Origin: Cudoniella acicularis
Taxonomy: Eukaryota > Ascomycota > Leotiomycetes > Helotiales > Helotiaceae
Direction of reading: 5' to 3'
Assembly (NCBI GenBank): GCA_013054445.1
Contig: JAAMPI010000130.1
Location: 1-61,818 of the forward strand
Length of the DNA: 61,818 bases
Each line of letters opens with the position of its first letter. Positions within the stretch are counted from its first letter, which is position 1. Under the pieces are notes generated by a model. The model ran no database searches. It saw only the letters and a program-made list of their open reading frames with translations, and had not been told where the DNA came from. A program made the position numbers and the translations under genes. Of this stretch, positions 10,319-23,296 are shown in pieces.

Positions 10319-13300
10319 TTACAACGACCACAATCCATGCGGCCTTTGAGTTGTTCTAGCAATCAATAGGCCAATACTATTGAAGGTGGCGCCACCCTGG
10401 ATTTCAAAAACAGGCACATCAGCCAAGAATTCTCTCCTAATCCAACTCTTCAAATCAACTGCCAGCAAGGAGTCGAGACCATAGACATGTAGCGGCTTAT
10501 CTAGGTCCACGTCATCGTTAAGTGTGGACAACGTTCGAGAGAGCTTTTTAATAAGACCAGAAGTGGCAATAGATCCGGCTTCTATCATGGATCTTGATTC
10601 TGCAATGAGTATTTTGTAGTCTGTAACGGGAATTACATCATTGCTTGAAGGATCCGTATTGCTTTCATGCCGAAGTGTATGAGCGAAAATGGATTGACTC
10701 TGAATCGTGAATCCTTGCCCAAGGCCGACGATCAATTGACTTTCTTCTGGATGCATAAGTGGAAGTTGCGCATTGCAATAGTGGTCTAACAGAGCTGATG
10801 TGTACGATCGGGTTACAGGAGCAAATGCTTCGTACCCTAAAATTCTTTTCATGAAAATTTTGTCCTCAGCCGCAAAGCCATCATCAACCATAGCACCGAG
10901 GTCCCAGGCCACTGTCTTTTGGCCAATTGACACCCTGTATCGGGCTAATGCATCCATGAAAGTGTTCCCGGCACAATAGTTGGCTTGACCATGGATTCCG
11001 ACTATACCCGAAGCTGAGGAGAGCATAATAAAGAAGTCGAGATCCGTAGGAAGCAGCTTGTGCAAGTTCCAGGAGCCTTGGGTTTTACAATTGGTCCCTG
11101 AGCTCCATTCTTCGTAAGACATTCTATTGAAAGAACAATCCTGTTTGTGTATTAGATTCTTGAAATAGTGAAACAATCTAGGAAGTCTTGCCTTCAATAC
11201 CATGGCAGCTTGTATACAACCCCTTATTGGCGGAGACAGGGTCGGGCTTCGTGAAAGCACTTCTTTCAAACACGCAAAGTCTGTAATATCGCAAATTGAA
11301 ACTTGAACAATCACCCCTTGCTCTTGAAATTCCTTCAGGAGTTGGATTGCAGCTTCCCCCTTGGCACCAGAACGCGATATCAAGATAAGATACCTTGCTC
11401 CGTGAACTACTAACCATCGTGCAATGGATCTTCCAATTCCACCAAACCCACCTGAGACCAAGTAAGCACCCTGGGGGTCTAGCAAAGTGGAAGGTTTATT
11501 ATCCAAAATTGTGTTGATTTGATGGTGGGGTGCAATCTCAATTACGACTTTCCCGAAAGCTGTATTGGATTGCATAGACTTAAAAGCTTGGGTGATTTGA
11601 TGTATATCATAAACTTGAATTGGATCAACGGCATTCAAGCTTCCATTTCCGAAAAGCTTGAAAACGGTGCGAATGGATTCTGCCGCTATTTCAGGCCGGT
11701 CTTGTAACCACCGTGCAACATCAAGCGAAATAAAGCTAGCATTTTTGGGGAATCCATTCGCATGAAGGTTGAAAGTGGTTGAGTTTGCTTGGTTGAGGTT
11801 GATGAAGCGACCGTAAGGGGCAAGGCATTCCCATGATGCCTCCAGACCCTGTCCTGCAAAAGCATTGACAACAACGTCAACTCCACGACCATTGGTGCCC
11901 CGCATAATCGTTCCGTGGAACCCCATGGCAGTGTCCATCTCAACTATGTGGTCAGGGGAGACTCCATATTTGCCGACAAGTAATCGTTTCTCTTCTTCGA
12001 AATTGATAGTGAGAAAAGCCTCAACCTCATAATGTTTCGCCATCTGATAAGTTGCCTGACCGATAGGTCCAGCTCCTGTGTGTATCAGAACAGTCTCTCC
12101 TTTACGTATTCTCGCAACCCCATCGAGAGCATATTGAGCCGTCAGAAAGCAGAATGGAATACTAGCTGCGTCTGTAAAGGACATTGTATCAGGAATTTTG
12201 ACGAACGAAGAAGCTTCGCCCCGAGCGAATGTCTTGAAGAGCCCCGTGCCAATCATCGCAACTCGATCGCCTTTCGACACTGTGCTGCAGGAAACGCCAC
12301 AACGTGTCACCACGCCGGAACACTCGTTGGAAAAGTCTTCCCCGGGTTGCAGACCCAGTGCCTTTTGCGCATCTGTCTGACCCAGACCAATCGCTTTGAC
12401 TTCAATTTCCACTTCTGTAGCTGATAATTGCGACGCTTCATCCCTGTCCTGGACAAAGTGAAGGGTCTCTAAGAGACCTAGTGATGAAATCGCAAGTTTA
12501 ACGGCAGGGGCTTTGGATATTTGGACAACAGCCGGTCGCCGAGGTAACAACATTTGATGAAACTGCTCAGTTAACCGAGTGCTAAGCACAACTCGAGGGA
12601 TTGTAAATATTTTGCCGACCTCCACATACTCAGGTTCATTGTAGGGGGGGTTGCCACTAGCAGAAGATATGCAGTATATCTTCTCTAGCTGCTGGGTGTT
12701 TAGGAATGCTTCTGCCGGAAGCTCCAGCGCAATAACTGTCAATTTTTTATCCAAGTCTTCATTTCTTAGTGCTCTCGAAAGTCCATCGATCATCGCCCAT
12801 GCTGGGTCCTGAATATTGTCGCCTCCACCGCCTGTGACCCATATTGCCTCCGCAGTTGACGTCAAAAGCTCCCGAACGATTTTGAATGTCTTTTCCTTTA
12901 TATTAAAGAGGATGGGCGTGTCGAGCTCGAGAAAGAAGATAACCCTTTCCCTGTTTTGTGTCTGGTATCTGGCTGCTTCATCTAACGTGACGATATCGCA
13001 GCCCACCAAGGATTCTCGTTTATACGCTGCCTGTAAGCCAAGCGCCGCCTTTTGCTGGACTTCCGAATTTTCGTCGATGATAATAGTGCCAACAGACGCA
13101 GCCGAAATTTCAGAAACAGGTACTGTCGCCGTTGACAGCAAAATGCTGAGTTCCTGGCATTCTTCGCTTGCAAATTCTAAGAACTCCAGGTCGATACCAC
13201 TAAAACCTTCATCCTTGAGGATGCTGGCCCAGAATTCTGATGACATTGTAGGCCCCTGTGGCCGAAAGTTGTCTTGTGCTAGCCACCAACCCGGTAAGAG

Positions 13301-16300
13301 GCCAAAGACAAATCCACTGCGAAGAATTTCAGGTCGAGTAATTTCGTGCATTAATAATTTTCCCCCGTTTTTCAGAAGTCTTCGTACGTGCTCAATTGCC
13401 TTCTTTATATCTTTAGTGGCATGAAGTACGTTTGCCGCAATTATAAGATCAAATGAATATTCTTTTAATCCTTGTTCGACGGGATCGATCTCGATGTCTA
13501 GCTGTCGATATTCGATTCTCGAATACGGAGCGAATTCTTTCTGAGCGACCTCGAAGAAGAAGCTAGAAATATCGGTATAGGTGTACGACGCGTAGCGAGA
13601 TCTGATTCTCTTCCCATCTTTGTCGACACATAATGCCGATAATATCTTAGAAGTTGTTCCCCCCGTGCCAGCCCCAATCTCGAGAATCTTCATGTTCGGA
13701 TTCTTAAAAGACAATATATCAAGGTAGCGAGTCATTGATTCGAAGCAGGGACGATGATTATTTATATCCCAATATAAATTCCTCACTAAATCGGACTCGA
13801 ACAAAAACTCTTGTGGATCGATTTTTCCGACGAGGATATTGAGAAGGTTCTGGCCTGTGGCAACGAATGCATGCCCCTGAGCGGATGCCGATTCCACACG
13901 AGATATCACTTCAAGTAAATATTCATCGTCCTTCATGAGAACAAGCCAACCTGGTCGACTGTTGGGAAGGGTGCCGTCCTTATACCTCTGAATCTGTACC
14001 TTTGCCCACTCAACATACATCTGCAGATGTGGTTGCGCTGCTGGCGATTCTCCAAGACCATCTATCGCTATTGCAAGAAAGACAAATGCAAGAAAGAGCA
14101 GATCACGGTAAAATTGGACGGGCTCCGGGGAGTTGTAGCATTTAGGAGAGCAGTATGCTTCGAGTTCTTGGTTGCCCATTAGGTCGATATCCGGTTGATG
14201 ATCAAGGTGATAGCAGGGACTCTCATCAAGTGGCTGATCTTGTAAGATTTGCGAGTTAGCAACGACAGTTAGTCTAAGACCTTCAGTTCGCATTAAGATT
14301 TGACCTAGCTCTTCATCTAGAACCGAAATTTGGAACTCGGAATGACGAGTGTTTAGCTCCGTCGCAGTTGCGACCGCCAAAACCGAAGTGCTTTTTGGAA
14401 AGCTCATCCCTGAAGGCTTGATCCACAGGTTTTTAATTTGGGTTGGAACAGAGGTAGGTAACCCCTCATCACAATTTTTAGCCAATGCTGCAAGGCATAA
14501 GTGCAGCATTCCATCGAGGCTTGTTGGGTGCACAATATGCGGCTGGGAAAATCCAGGTTCGCACCATTGATAAAGCTTGACAGCTGCTCGAGCTACGGTG
14601 TTCGGGCCACAGACAATATTTTCAAGGGGCTGAAATGAGAGCCCAAACCCATATCCAGCGCTTTTGAGACGTCTGTAGAGGCTTTGTGGGGTAAGTGTCC
14701 CGTTCCATTTGGAAGACGAGGCCCTGAATATTTCTTGATAGTGCTGAAGCTCGTCCAACTTGCGGTTCTCCACGTCGTACTCTATTTTAATTAATCCATC
14801 GCAATAGTAGTGCCACTCGTCGATAACGTTATTCTCGGTGGGGGCGCAAAGACGAAAATCTAACCATTGTTCATGATTATCAGATGCTGCTGGCTGTCGA
14901 AGAGAGAAGTAGGTTTCGATACCCTCGTCATCTTGTGGAATAACTAGTGCTTTTCGAAACACGACATCTTTAATGTGAAAGCCGGTGATGTTGCGATCAT
15001 GATCAGCTATTTGGTTCGCGGCCTCAATAGCCATAACGAGCATCCCAGCCGCCGGGTATATTAAGGACCCGTTGATAACGTGATCGCCAACCCATGGCAT
15101 GTCTGAAAGTCTAATAAAATTCCTCCATTTTGCCTCTAACGGATTCCAATCCATCGCAGGCTTTCCCAAGAGGTCCAGCTTGCTTTGGTGATGTGTGCGG
15201 TTTCGATTGCTGAGCCTAGTCTCATACCAATAGCTCTTGGAGTGGTCAAATGGATATTCGGGGAGATCTACCAACGTATGTGGTGTTTCGTTGAGGGTAG
15301 GAATGTAAAGAGATTCGAGGTTGGTGGCACAGCCAATTGAGTGCGTAATTCCCACAACTTTCAACGCCGTTTGATGTGCTGGCTGATTTCGAACTAACAT
15401 GGACGCGTATCGTTCCTTCTGCGAAGATACACTACCGAGAGTTTCTTGGATGGGGCCTTGTAATGCAGAATGGGGACCGATTTCGATCAACATGTCGACA
15501 GTTACATGAGCTCGATGACTGCAGTTCAGCTTCTTAGGCTTGGATCGGAGAGAATGGTTGCTGATTCGTTCAATGATTTTATGGAACCTAACAGGCGATA
15601 CCATGTTTCTCACCCAGTAGTCTGGTTGGCGCAGCTGGTCAAAATGTATTGCTTCTTCGGTGACCGAGGAGATCATAGTACAGGTATTGAAGGAGAAGTC
15701 AGCTACCGCAAGGCCCTGGATTAAACTTTTGTACTCTTCGGATATGACTTCCATGTGATGAGAATGATATGCAACATCAACCATCAGTTGTCGTGTGAAA
15801 ATGTTTCGATCGTCCAAACTCTTTTTCAACTGTTTGATCTCATATTCATCGCCGGACAATGTAACATTTGAGTTACTGTTAACGCATGCAATTGTCACTG
15901 CCCGGCGGCCAGATCTCTCGGCTTGCTGATCAATGTACTTTTGGGCCTCATGCTCCGAAAGTCCAGCAGCCAACATAGCTCCTCTTGGTTCGGGCAGAGC
16001 TGCAAGTTTCTTTGCGCACTGCCCCCGAAAATAAGAAATCTTGAGAGCTTCTCTGGAAGACAAGGCTCCAATGCAGTAACTATGTTTATGATCAGTAGGT
16101 GTACTCTCATTCTTACGGGTCTCTTACGCTGCAGCAATCTCTCCTGAAGAGTGTCCCACGACCGCGGTTGGAATTATATTGAAACTACGCAGAAATTCTA
16201 CCAGTGCAAGTTGAACTGCTGTAGAAATTGGCTGACTAAATTCCGGTTTGTTGATGTTAGATTCCGCCGCGGTGCGCGAGAGTTCTTCTGCTTTAAATTA

Positions 16301-18580
16301 GATACGGAGTATATGTAATGAAGTGCAAAGCTAGGGATTTACCAAGCAAATTCCATTTACAGCCAATATTATTCAGGTTCAGTTCCGACTCTTGCAAGCT
16401 TCGTCGAAAAATTGGGAATTGCAATAGTTCAAGGCCCATTCTTGCCCACTGTGCTCCTTGACCGGTGAAAACATAACCTAGGGATGGCCGCTCGAGTGTT
16501 TTTGTTGGAACAGACGACAAATAGTCTAGTCTTTTGAGATCTTTATAGTTATCTACAATAATAAAAGATCTCCATCGTAGTAAAGATCGCTTGGTAGCCA
16601 GCGTGTAACATAAATCGGCGAGGAAATCTGAACTGCTAACAACTGGAATATCTGATTGTTTGAAATGGACATTATACCTAGAGATCAACGTTGTCAGGGT
16701 ATTCGAGTCGTTTGCACTAAACACCAAGATTTTTGGCAGCCCCAAAACAATATTTTGCTCAATTGTATCGCTTGTCAAGGATGTCGTGCTTAAAGCTGGG
16801 TCTATGTTGAACTGAAACGTTGGGCTCCTGATAGTCTGGTGGCTTGCTTCAAGGCCTCGTTCATTCAAATAGTGATAAACATCGTCCAGGACAATATGAG
16901 CATTTGTTCCTCCGAATCCAAACGAGTTTACGGAGGCTCGCCGGATGCCCTGCGAAGGCCATAAAGTAGCACGAAGCGGGAACTTAAAAAGTTAATTAAG
17001 AATTTCAAATTTAATATTGGAGGAGCTAACCTTGATTCTGAGATATTCCGCATCAATTTGCGGGTTTACCAGGTCGAAATTTGTGTTTGGTGGAATGATT
17101 CCTTTCTCGAGAACTAGTATAGTCTTTATGACACCCGCGATTCCGCTTGCCCCTTCCAAATGTCCGATGTTGCTTTTCACGGCTCCACTATCTTAGTGGT
17201 TAGAGAATGTGACCAGTAACGAGAAAGATACCGCTTACATATATAGTGGGTCTGCTGTTGTTCTCGCTTTCCTGAAAGCTAGGCCGATGGCCACCGCTTC
17301 CAGGGGGTCTCCTATTGCCGTTCCAGTCCCATGAGCTTCGATAAATCGGGTGCTTTCCATATCCAAGCCGGCTTTTGAATAAGTTTCCCTAATCAGATCT
17401 TCTTGCGATGTCCTGCTTGGCTGCATGATTCCTGGTGTAAACCCATCTTGGTTTGATCCACTTGCTCGGATAATGCCACGGATGGTATCGCCGTCTCGAA
17501 TTGCACTTGATAGTCGTTTCAAGACAAGTACCCCAAATCCTTCTCCGCGGGAATACCCATTAGCTCTGCTGTCAAAGCTATGACAGCGGTTATCTGGTGA
17601 AAGCATTTTCATGTTTGAAAGTAGATGGATCCAGTCTGGTGAGAAGATAAGGTTGCAACACTGCAGCTATTGCCTATATGGTTTTAAGTTACAAACGAGG
17701 GCGGGTTATAATTGAAAATACGTACCATTTCCGAATCTCCGTTCAACAAGTCTTGGACTCCTAAGTGGAGTGCAACCAAAGAACTAGAGCACGCGGTATC
17801 GATGTTGGCGCTACCGCCTGTGAAGTTAAAGAACCAGTTGATGCGATTCGCATTCATACATGCTGCACTCCCGAGTCCAGCGTAAGTTTGACTCTTTTCA
17901 GAGTCTTTATAGCAAAGCTGCTGCCAGTCATTTGTGAAGCATCCTGTATATACAGAGGTTTTTGACCCATATACTTTGGATAATGGTAATCCCGCTGTGT
18001 CGAGTGAGCAAAGCAACGAAGAAGATATTTAATAGTATTGGTAACAAAATATGAAGGTTTTGTGTCTTACAGTTCTCCAGTGCTCTGTATGTTGTTTCAA
18101 GAAGACCCCGCTGTTGTGGATCCAAAGCTGCTGCTTCTGTAGCTCCGATACCAAAAAATGATGCATCAAACGCTGCAATTTTGCCTTCGACAAAATGACC
18201 GCCACGGATGGGAAACTGCGCAATATCAGTTATATGTCAGCTTCAAAGAAGAATAGACATTTAATGAAAGAATATGTCGGAAGCTCGATTCCAGGTTCTC
18301 TTACAGTGTCTTTTCTGTTTGGATCCGGATGATAACGAGAGTTGCTTAGGCGGTCAATGGGATATTCGGACGAAGAGCATCTACTTTCCATCATCATTTG
18401 CCAAAATGAAGAAGAGTCCTTAGCATCCCCAGGAAACCGGAACGAGAAACCGATGACAGCGACAGGATCAACCCCTTTCTGCCCTGCACTTAATGTGTGA
18501 CTCATCTGAACGAACGGTAAATTTTCCGGGGTATCTGAGCCAGAGGCTTTTGAGGATGATGATGCGTTTTCGTAATCCAT
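10319..18580 (-). CDS. Highly reducing type I polyketide synthase (KS-AT-DH-MT-ER-KR-ACP)
   Basis: Iteratively builds a reduced, C-methylated polyketide from malonyl-CoA in the cytosol. Exons (minus): 18580-18305, 18215-18071, 17994-17726, 17666-17239, 17187-17031, 16982-16343, 16290-16128, 16079-10319; about 2612 residues, or 2595 if an in-frame GC-AG intron (11191-11141) is removed. KS: Cys209 in D-T-A-C-S-S-S, His342 (E-A-H-G-T-G-T), His382 (K-S-N-I-G-H). AT: Ser686 in G-H-S-S-G-E. DH: His1026 (H-x3-G-x4-P) and Asp1215. [11 protein letters not shown] near 1495, so it may be active. ER near 2020 (T-G-A-G-P-I-G), KR near 2210 (G-G-F-G-G-I-G), ACP Ser near 2566 in G-L-D-S-L. There is no thioesterase or condensation domain; the FSH1 hydrolase at 22434 is the likely release enzyme. 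The exon 4 acceptor is shifted (see findings). All catalytic residues look intact. Confidence 0.93.
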
Positions 18581-19988
18581 CTGACTCTATATGGCCGTCG
18601 TTGAAAGGGTGTGATCCGGATGTTCTAATGATTTTCCAAAGTTTGCAAAGCTCGAAGATTTCCTTAATTGACTTCTGGTCGAGCCGCCAAACAATAAATC
18701 AATGTATCTGCAAGCGGTGTGTAGTTGGACAATTGACGTGGTTGTTACTTAATATTGTCTAGCGCAATTACATGGAACAAGCCGACAACTATTGAACATT
18801 TTTCGACGAAACGGGTTACTCTAGAAAATTGTCAGATCAGATGACACATCTCATTTACAACCCGTAACTACAATCATATTACAGTATCTAGTGGCGCGTA
18901 TATTGCAAATCTCCTCTCTATAACAAGAAATGTGCTCATCTAATGGCTCAAGGGGCACGCCCTATGAAGGAGGAGCCAGCCAATTCTCAGTGAGAAGCGG
19001 TAACCTGGAACACGCACGCACGGTATGTTGGTGGCATAGATGTCGCACCTAGAAATAATGACCTGTCAAGCTGGGGTGTGTTTCCAAAATGAGCATCTGA
19101 TTAATATTGCTTGCAGTAGAATAAACTCGAAAGGGCATTTTAATCACTGAGGCATATCTGAGAAGACCAGACGCCCAATCCTGCCATTTTATTGCCTGGT
19201 GGTCTAAAATTTTGCAACGTGATCCAGGATACTTTTGGATGTCTGTAACCCACCTATTGCCCGAAGAAGATCGGACTAGTTATTGACTATCCTCAGTACT
19301 ATCAAGGTACAACAGAATTTTGAGGCATGGGATTTTTATGTGCTAGGAAAGACTTGTTTGAACTAGCCTATTCCGTTCAACGTGTGAACCAAGTTTTACA
19401 TACATCATCGGCTAATTCCTACATCCTTGGATGTATGCGAGAGATGTTGGAGGATTCTGAACCTGGTATGAGTTGCATGACTTACAAGCCTACAAAGCAC
19501 CTCCCCTGAGCCCTGTCCCTGCTTTCTCGGGTTCTTCTTCACATTCGTAAACTTCCAACCGCTGAGATGAGCGGGTTATCTGTGCCAACTACCGTCTGGT
19601 TTTCATGCAAGTGCTTCTGAATTAGATAACACTCCAGTTCAGCAGCAGGGTACTCGTACCCGAAATAAGAAGCAGGTTCTCCGCAGAACCCTTGACCCTA
19701 TTGATATTGCGCATGGTTGATTTCGCTCATTTAGAGACTCTGGAAATTCTGCGGTCGGCCTTACGCTGTTAATTAGGAGGCCTCAAACTGGTTGTTCCTG
19801 TTCATTACATATTCCTAAGTCCTATAAGGGTTTGTCCACGAATAATTTCAAACGGTCTCGAAGGGTAAAACTTCCAAAAAAAAAATTTGAGCCCTTTCGA
19901 ATTTGACTATTTACTTGCCATCAAGAAATCTCGAAAGACCTCCGTCTTGTCAAGGCCTGCCAGAGACCACGCACCCAGAGTCCGCACT
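18581..19988. other. Divergent promoter region, PKS and SAT4-type gene
   Basis: A 1.4-kb stretch between the PKS start (minus) and the membrane-protein start (plus), so it holds both promoters. No gene, repeat or convincing regulator-binding palindrome was recognised. Confidence 0.5.
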
Positions 19989-21215
19989 ATGGCGACGCTT
20001 GCCCCCCTTGACTCGTTCTCACCTCAATTCCTGTCTGAGTACAGTGGAAATACACCATTTGCCATTTGTGTCTCTTTCATATTCCTCGAGCTTGCCTTTG
20101 TTGGTGCCCGATATTATTCTCGGTATCTAGCAAATGTAAAATGGGGCATGGATGACTACATTATGATTCCGGCCACAGTTCTCTGTTTGGGTCAATGCGG
20201 ACTTTGTATTGGTAAGTAAATCTATTCTTGAATTGGAAATTAGCCTCTCTGATATTTTGCTTCCACGGCAGCTTTCATCAAGGCCGGTGGTGCTGGCTAC
20301 CATGAAGCCACAGTTCGCAAAAACAACCCAACCCAGGTGGTTCTTTTTCACAAAATCCAATTTAGCATCGCGATGTCATACTTTTCGGCGGTTTTACTCC
20401 CCAAGCTTTCAATTTTGGGCATATTTTTGCGCGTGTTTGTCAAGAAGGCTTATAGAATTGCGGCCTGGACAATTGGTGCCTTCTTGACCGCCAACTGGCT
20501 TGGTACCACGGTGGCAATCACCCAAGTCTGCAAGCCACTATCCTTCTTCTGGGACCAAACACTTCCCGGCGGGGGCACTTGCTTCCATATTACAAACTTT
20601 CTTCGCTGGTCGAGCTTCATGAATATTGTAACTGATCTTGCAATGCTGGTCCTTCCACTTCCGGCTGTGTGGGAAATTCAAACATCGAAACAAATGAAAG
20701 TTGGTTTGACAATTACTTTCATGCTAGGGAGCTTGTGAGTTCACGAAAGCTACATTTCTGTACATCAGTAGCTAACTAAATTCTAAATCAGAGGCTTGAT
20801 TACCGCCATCCTTCGTTTCCATGGGTTCTTTTCAGACGATGCGACAGTCGACGCGGAATGGGCGGCTTCCCCTTTAATCGTTTGGACTATAATCGAAACT
20901 GGCACCTATCTTATCGCTGCATGTCTACCTACATTCCGGCCTCTCGCAATACTTATCTGGAAACGAAACCCGCTTACTTGGGTGACGAACACCAAAGTTA
21001 CAGCGAAAGACGATAGCGAAATCGCTTTAAACAGCAGGGGTCGGGACACGACTACTTTCAAACGACTCAACAACGATTTGAATGAGTTTGGTGATCTTCG
21101 TCAGGGCTACAAATGGGTCTCGAGCAGCAATGACGCCGATGGGAGAGGTATGGTAAGAGATGGGAATGGGATTTTAGTCCACCATCGAGTCGAGGCGATA
21201 TCGAATGCCGCTTAA
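19989..21215 (+). CDS. SAT4-family (rhodopsin-like) integral membrane protein
   Basis: Three exons: 19989-20211, 20272-20734, 20792-21215 (369 residues); introns of 60 and 57 bp keep frame. The protein has about seven hydrophobic helices and the family marks: A-R-Y-Y-S-R-Y followed by W-G-M-D-D-Y in the first cytoplasmic loop, a K-L-S-I-L helix, the C-K-P-L-S-F-F-W-D segment, and N-I-V-T-D-L-A-M-L-V-L-P-L-P before the next helix. The start at 19989 gives a short extracellular N-terminus. The hydrophilic C-terminal tail (about 90 residues) is cytoplasmic. SAT4/PTH11-type proteins are frequent in secondary-metabolite clusters but their roles are mostly unknown. Its position between the PKS and the hydrolase suggests cluster membership, not proven. 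Confidence 0.88.
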
Positions 21216-22433
21216 AAACACCCAGGAGAGTTGAACCCTGGGACGGGATTTTGTGAGGCAAATTCGAGGAAGCTTTTGTTTCTTATACAATGTATTAGTA
21301 CACTGTCCATTCTCGTAACTTTCAATTTGATCAGGAATTAAATATGGGACTAAAAGGCCTTTGACACTTTGAAGTGAACCATGCTGAACTTTCCGCCGTT
21401 TAGTGACTTACATATTAACCAGAGATCCATGAATTTAACAAATATTGGCTGCTTTCAATAAGGAGAAAGAATGCGAACTCTATTCAACTAAGTGAAAAGT
21501 CTATTAAATGAAGAACTTGAATGCTCTAGCCATCGGGTATCAACTGTATTTACGACGACGACAAACCTTATATCGATATGCCTTTTGAGGGAAACTGCAC
21601 ATGGTATCTTTATAACATCTCTACATTTAGACCGTCTGAATTCTTTTTTTGTGTGGATGCGGTGCTGTGGGTGAGCCAAAAATGCAACAACTACCTGTGA
21701 ATCGCGAGGGTTAATGTTGCATACAGGTGGCAAAGGCCATATAAGCGCTGGAAGTTTCCACTGAAGCGCTGGTAATACAGTGGCCAAGCCTATAAATACA
21801 GGGTATCGGTGCTTAGAAATACAGTGAGTAATAACTATAAGCACACCCTGGAACCTTTGATTCAGGTGGCAATTACAGGGCCTTCGGGCCTATATATATA
21901 TAGCGCACTTCTCACTGTAGATTTAATAGAACATCGCTTAAAATCCAATATTTAACCCTAACAATATATTATTTCACATACGAAGGGAACGTTTTCGAGA
22001 GCCTATATCCATCACAGTTCACATACAGCCCCTCAAGTAACACCTTCGGCGTTGCGTAACTTTCACATCAAAACAAAAATACTAAAATTTAAACTATCCC
22101 TCTTACCTCTGTAATCACTTCACCAGTATTTTCCAACATTTAGAAGTTGTAATCATTTCACAAAGCTAAAGTGTATTTAGCAATATAGCAAAAATATCGC
22201 TAAAGGTTAGTGGCGTAGCTACTTAGGCTTATCAAAATACTAAAAGGTGCATTTTTACAGAAATACTATAAAATTTAACTAATGAAACAAACATATATTG
22301 GTAGAATTAAGCCTGTTAGTTTTGAACAATCGAACATGAATTTTAAATGTAAAGATAATCTGTAATGAAAAGGAGTGTTAAATTAGCTTTATATCAGGAA
22401 CCTTGCGGGGTAGTTTAAATTGAGACGCTTCCA
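21216..22433. other. AT-rich intergenic region containing a dispersed repeat
   Basis: 21690-21920 holds a repeat-like segment: two CAGGTGGCAA starts (about 21704 and 21864), several AATACAG words, a GAAGCGCTGG duplication and the hairpin GGGCCTTCGGGCC. It is related to 8060-8190. The rest (21920-22430) is AT-rich with no frame recognised; it contains the 3' ends of two converging genes. Confidence 0.45.
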
Positions 22434-23296
22434 TCAGTGTGCCCGTACCGACGAGGATCTATCGACTGCCCGTTGAATCACCCGCACAGCTTGGATAATA
22501 TCCTTCTTAGATCGAGCACTTGGTACATTGTGCCCTTCGTGATGCAAAGCCTTCCAACTCTCGCTGTCTTTACACATATCCCACAAGGCTTGACCACCCC
22601 CTGGGCATACCCTATCTGTTATATCCCACACATGAGCGGTGGGCAAAGGGAGCAAAGGCAGGCCTTCTTCAGGTCCCTTCAAGACCCTAAACTCTCCCGC
22701 TTCTAAGGCACGTGGGTCGAGGGGGTATGTTCCGGAAATAAAAACCGCACATTTGAATGGCAAGGGGGCGCTAGGGTGATTCAGGAGTCTTTGAAGTATA
22801 TAAGTCGATATAAGGCTAGCGCCGTGCGAGAATGCGAGGACGGCATCGTAGGGACCCTCAAGCCCCAGGAAAGTTGAGAAATCTAAGAGGGCAGTGCGAA
22901 GACTTTCGGCAGAATCGTGAGAAAAGTATGCGAAGTATTGATCGTCCGCAGGGAAGAAAGACTTTATTTCTGCTGTGGGCATTAACGCTAAGTAACCAAT
23001 TTCTGAGATTACTCGACGGCATACCTGGAGCCATAGGATACTTTACTATACCTTCTACGAAGTCAAAGGTGTGATACTGTTCTAATTCGTAGCGGAGCGC
23101 GGCTATTGATGGTAACTAGTTTCAGAAAGCTACTCTCTGAAATTCTCGCACAGTTCAACAATAGAAGAGGAACCAAACCTGTTTGAGTTTCAAGAACCTA
23201 AGGGGGGGATGGTAAGGTCAGTACAGCTAACGAAAGCTCTGGTTGAACAAATACCTGAGTGCTTGTTCCGGCTCCATGCAAACATAGAAACCTCAT
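22434..23296 (-). CDS. FSH1-family serine hydrolase, LovG-like polyketide release thioesterase
   Basis: An alpha/beta hydrolase of the FSH1 (DUF341) family; LovG of this family releases the product of the PKS LovB. Four exons on the minus strand: 23296-23255, 23197-23179, 23102-23025, 22972-22434, giving 225 residues; all three introns (57, 76, 52 bp) keep frame. The N-terminus M-R-F-L-C-L-H-G-A-G-T is the family oxyanion-hole strand. Ser95 lies in A-F-S-H-G-A-S (G-x-S-x-G with Ala at the first place), Asp166 in I-T-D-R-V, His194 in H-E-G-H-N-V. Slightly shorter than usual (about 230-260) but complete. It converges with the membrane-protein gene and diverges from the adenylation gene. Expected role: hydrolytic off-loading from the thioesterase-less PKS. 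Confidence 0.88.

Noticed and set aside
12816..13424. A 202-residue plus-strand open frame
   Set aside because: It lies antisense within the methyltransferase part of the PKS, whose own frame has clear motifs; no domain of its own.
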